From NCBI GenBank assembly GCA_036583965.1, contig JAZBQD010000030.1, positions 58,467,551 to 58,531,550 of the forward strand: 64,000 nucleotides of DNA, given 5' to 3'. Below, piece after piece: positions 61,901 through 64,000 of the stretch. The notes beneath the pieces are model-generated. The model was not told where the DNA came from. It made no database searches and worked only from the letters and a program-made list of their open reading frames with translations. This stretch comes from Prunella strophiata (lineage: Eukaryota > Chordata > Aves > Passeriformes > Prunellidae). The translations under genes and the position numbers were made by a program. Within the stretch, counting starts at the first letter, position 1; each line of letters starts with the position of its first letter.

Positions 61901-61966
61901 ACCCGTGTGACAGTCAATCTTCACTTTCACTGAAGGCTCTGATGGAGATTTTACCTAAAAGATCTA
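58966..61966. other. AT-rich single-copy DNA, no gene seen
   Basis: No frame above 80 residues is recognised. A snap-back hairpin at 61483-61507 is listed separately. No repeat family was identified. Confidence 0.55.
61483..61507. repeat. Snap-back hairpin, perfect 11-bp arms, 3-nt loop
   Basis: TTATTGCATTA and TAATGCAATAA are exact reverse complements around GTG. Confidence 0.9.
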
Positions 61967-62420
61967 AGAATCTTAGAATCATAGGTAGGTAAAGACCTTT
62001 AAGATCATCAAGTACAACCATTAACCCAGCACTGCAAAGCCCACCCCTAAACCATGCCCTAAGCACAACATCTACATGTCCTTTAAAAACCTTTGGGTGT
62101 GGGAATTCAACCACTTCCCTGGGCAACCTGCTTCAATGCTTAACAACGATTTTGGTGAAGAAATTTTTCCTAACAGGCAATCTAAACCTCCCCTAGAGCA
62201 ACTTGAGGTCATTTCCTCTCACTTCTATTTCTTGCTGCATTGGCAGAAAAGACCAACATTCACCTTGTTACAGCCTTCTTTCAAGAAGTTGTAGAGAAGG
62301 ATGAGTTCCTTCTGAGCCTTCTCTTCTCCAGACTAAAGAACCCCAGCTCAGCCACCTCTCAAAGACTTGTGCTCCAGACCCTTCACAGCTCCTTTCTGCT
62401 CCATCAGAAGCACAAGGAGT
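61967..62420 (-). mobile_element. 5'-truncated CR1 LINE, 3' UTR
   Basis: The forward strand is the complement of a CR1 3' region. It begins with TTAGAATCATAGGTAGGTAA, AAGACCTTTAAGATCATCAA and GTACAACCATTAACCCAGCA. It continues with TGCCCTAAGCACAACATCTA, CACTTCCCTGGGCAACCTGC and CCTAACAGGCAATCTAAACC, and ends with GAGCCTTCTCTTCTCCAGAC and CAGCCACCTCTCAAAGACTT. This is the 3'-UTR arrangement of an older CR1 group, without the RT region. About 450 bp are present, and the element's 5' edge is uncertain by about 40 bp. The small open frames here have no coding meaning. Confidence 0.92.
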
Positions 62421-63207
62421 CTGGGCCAAAAGCAGGTCTGAGGACAAGGTTACAAGGTGATCTTTATAGCTAAAGGTCCACCCTGGAGGCAGAGATTAGG
62501 ACAGATGTACCTCCACCATACCTGAAATGAAATCCAGGCATCAGTCAGGATCCCAGGTGGGGCTGCTTAGGGCCATTATGGCTTGGCACAACACCAGGGT
62601 ACAAAATTAGCATGTCATCAGATGTTTTAGGATTTTTACAAAGAAAGAAGTAGAATAACCATGATTTCTTGATTGCAATGGTATGGGGGCAAAAATGCAT
62701 TTGTCATATTACACACAATTGGAAAAAATATTTACTCATTTAGATTTTTTCCAGTACAAACACAAATCTGTATTTATTTTCTTTTTAACTCTAAAATTCT
62801 TTTCCCTGAATTACCAAAGGGGAGATAGAAAAAGATAGAATCAATGTATAAGACTTTATTTTTAATTATCTGGTAGGTTTAATTACCTAACATAAATATA
62901 GTAATTTATTAATATTTTTAATAATGTGACCTTCAACTATTCATCAGGGGAAACCAAACAATATAGACAAAGGCATTTGTCCTAAAATGACTCTAACTAG
63001 TGAAACATTTTCTGTTTAGGATGTACATACACTGTATTTCCAAAAGAAGCATATAATGTTTTAATTTTACAAAGTTTTATGCACAAAACGTTATTCTTGT
63101 ATTATGACTAACAAAAAAAACTATTTGACATTTATAATCCTCTTGCATTGTGAAAAGGAGAAATAAAGCAACAGACTGAATTTCATATTCATACATGATG
63201 ATAAACA
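62421..63207. other. AT-rich DNA, no gene seen
   Basis: The first 150 bp are somewhat GC-richer (up to about 62590) without a recognisable element. The rest is AT-rich single-copy sequence. Confidence 0.5.
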
Positions 63208-63362
63208 ACAGTGCTTTGCACTTACATCTTATTCTTCATTTTTAAGATGTCAAAACTCTTTATAAAAACTCCCAAACTTATATTCTTATTTTATAGATGG
63301 CATCCAAGGATATCTGAGGCAGACAGACAAAATTACACAAAGTCACACAGATGTTGATGGGA
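63208..63362 (+). mobile_element. Possible MIR/CORE-type SINE relic
   Basis: ATTCTTATTTTATAGATGGC, TCTGAGGCAGACAGACAAAA and CACAAAGTCACACAGATGTT follow, in order, the MIR phrases ATTTTACAGATGAGG, CTGAGGCTCAGAGAGG and CAAGGTCACACAGC. Spacing is close to consensus. The copy is highly diverged, consistent with an element shared by amniotes. Confidence 0.55.
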
Positions 63363-64000
63363 AATGTATTCAACTTTGTGAGACATAAGAGCAGAAAAGA
63401 TTTGTTGTGTACACCTCCACCCTGTCTTAGTTGGAATGCAACCTTTCAGTGTGAAATCAACAGAAATTTGCTTGGTTTTTCCAGTAGCAGGTGTTTCAAG
63501 TCCTCAGAGGTGCAGATATTAACTAGAGCATATTTTCAAAGAATAGTATTGGATGTAGCATAGCAATCCAAAGTTCATGTTTGGTTTGCTAAAGGAAATG
63601 TTGAAACAGGCAATTCTCACATTTTGTTTTGAATGGTCAGTTAATGAGAAACATTAAATAAAATCAAGTTCAGGTCAGATTAGGATCTTGGATTCTAAGA
63701 TTACTATGATACCAGAAATTTCAACAGACAGCACCACTTAGTAAGTTACAGCATTAAATAATTCACCTATATCTATAACACTTTTTCCAAGGTCTAACAG
63801 TGCCAGCAATTGAAACTAGTCTAAGCACCAGATGAATCTATGTTTACAGATAAAATTATACATGATACAGGCTTTGAGATGGCTACTCTTAAAACTGCAC
63901 CCTCAAAAATTCTCAGTCTAACTAAAAGAGATAAATGTATGTATATGTATATTATATGTACATGTCTGGACTATAACCAGAAAATTCATCCCACCCACGT
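63363..64000. other. AT-rich DNA to the window edge, no gene seen
   Basis: A 70-codon plus-strand frame (63351-63563) is unrecognised. A short run of TATG/TATA words lies near 63937-63961. Nothing else is identifiable. Confidence 0.5.

Overview
The window looks like a stretch of bird nuclear genome: an AT-rich, gene-poor intron or intergenic region. The case for a bird is the set of recognisable repeats. There are eleven fragments of the CR1 LINE family with typical avian 3' ends, and one solo LTR of the avian ERVL type with its TATA box and 3' end preserved. Two possible ancient MIR/CORE-type SINE relics are present, and there are no Alu-, B1- or L1-like elements. A neognath bird, probably Neoaves, is my inference; the species cannot be read from this sequence.

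I found no host protein-coding exon I could defend. All long open frames are either CR1 reverse-transcriptase relics, translations of low-complexity DNA, or unrecognised short frames. No tRNA, rRNA, CRISPR or bacterial-type feature was seen.

Layout: 1-12 kb is AT-rich single-copy DNA with a CR1 fragment (4.4 kb), two CR1 pieces lying tail to tail (6.2-7.2 kb) and an AAAAG microsatellite (9.6-9.8 kb). The ERVL solo LTR is at 12.1-12.7 kb and a CR1 reverse-transcriptase core is at 14.3-14.9 kb. A near-perfect snap-back palindrome lies at 19.56 kb, followed by an AT-rich block that could be a conserved non-coding element and an isolated GC-richer block (21.0-21.5 kb). Two CR1 3' ends lie at 25.1-25.9 kb and a T19G15 tract at 28.6 kb. 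An isolated CpG island at 31.26-31.70 kb is the only strong promoter-like candidate. CR1 pieces follow at 33.1, 38.4-39.2 and 45.7 kb.

The most striking object is at 50.2-51.7 kb: a 55-bp unit repeated about 27 times with no difference visible by eye. Each unit holds a 14-bp perfect palindrome made of two inverted GATA motifs. The array appears to lie inside a larger minus-strand LTR-like element (about 49,891-52,122) with TG...CA ends and a possible short target duplication. Beyond it, 52-64 kb is AT-rich DNA with A/C-rich low-complexity patches, several short snap-back hairpins, two CR1 fragments and a possible MIR relic.

There are no operons or pathways to describe. The functional candidates are regulatory (CpG island, possible conserved non-coding elements, LTR sequences) and the rest is repeat biology.
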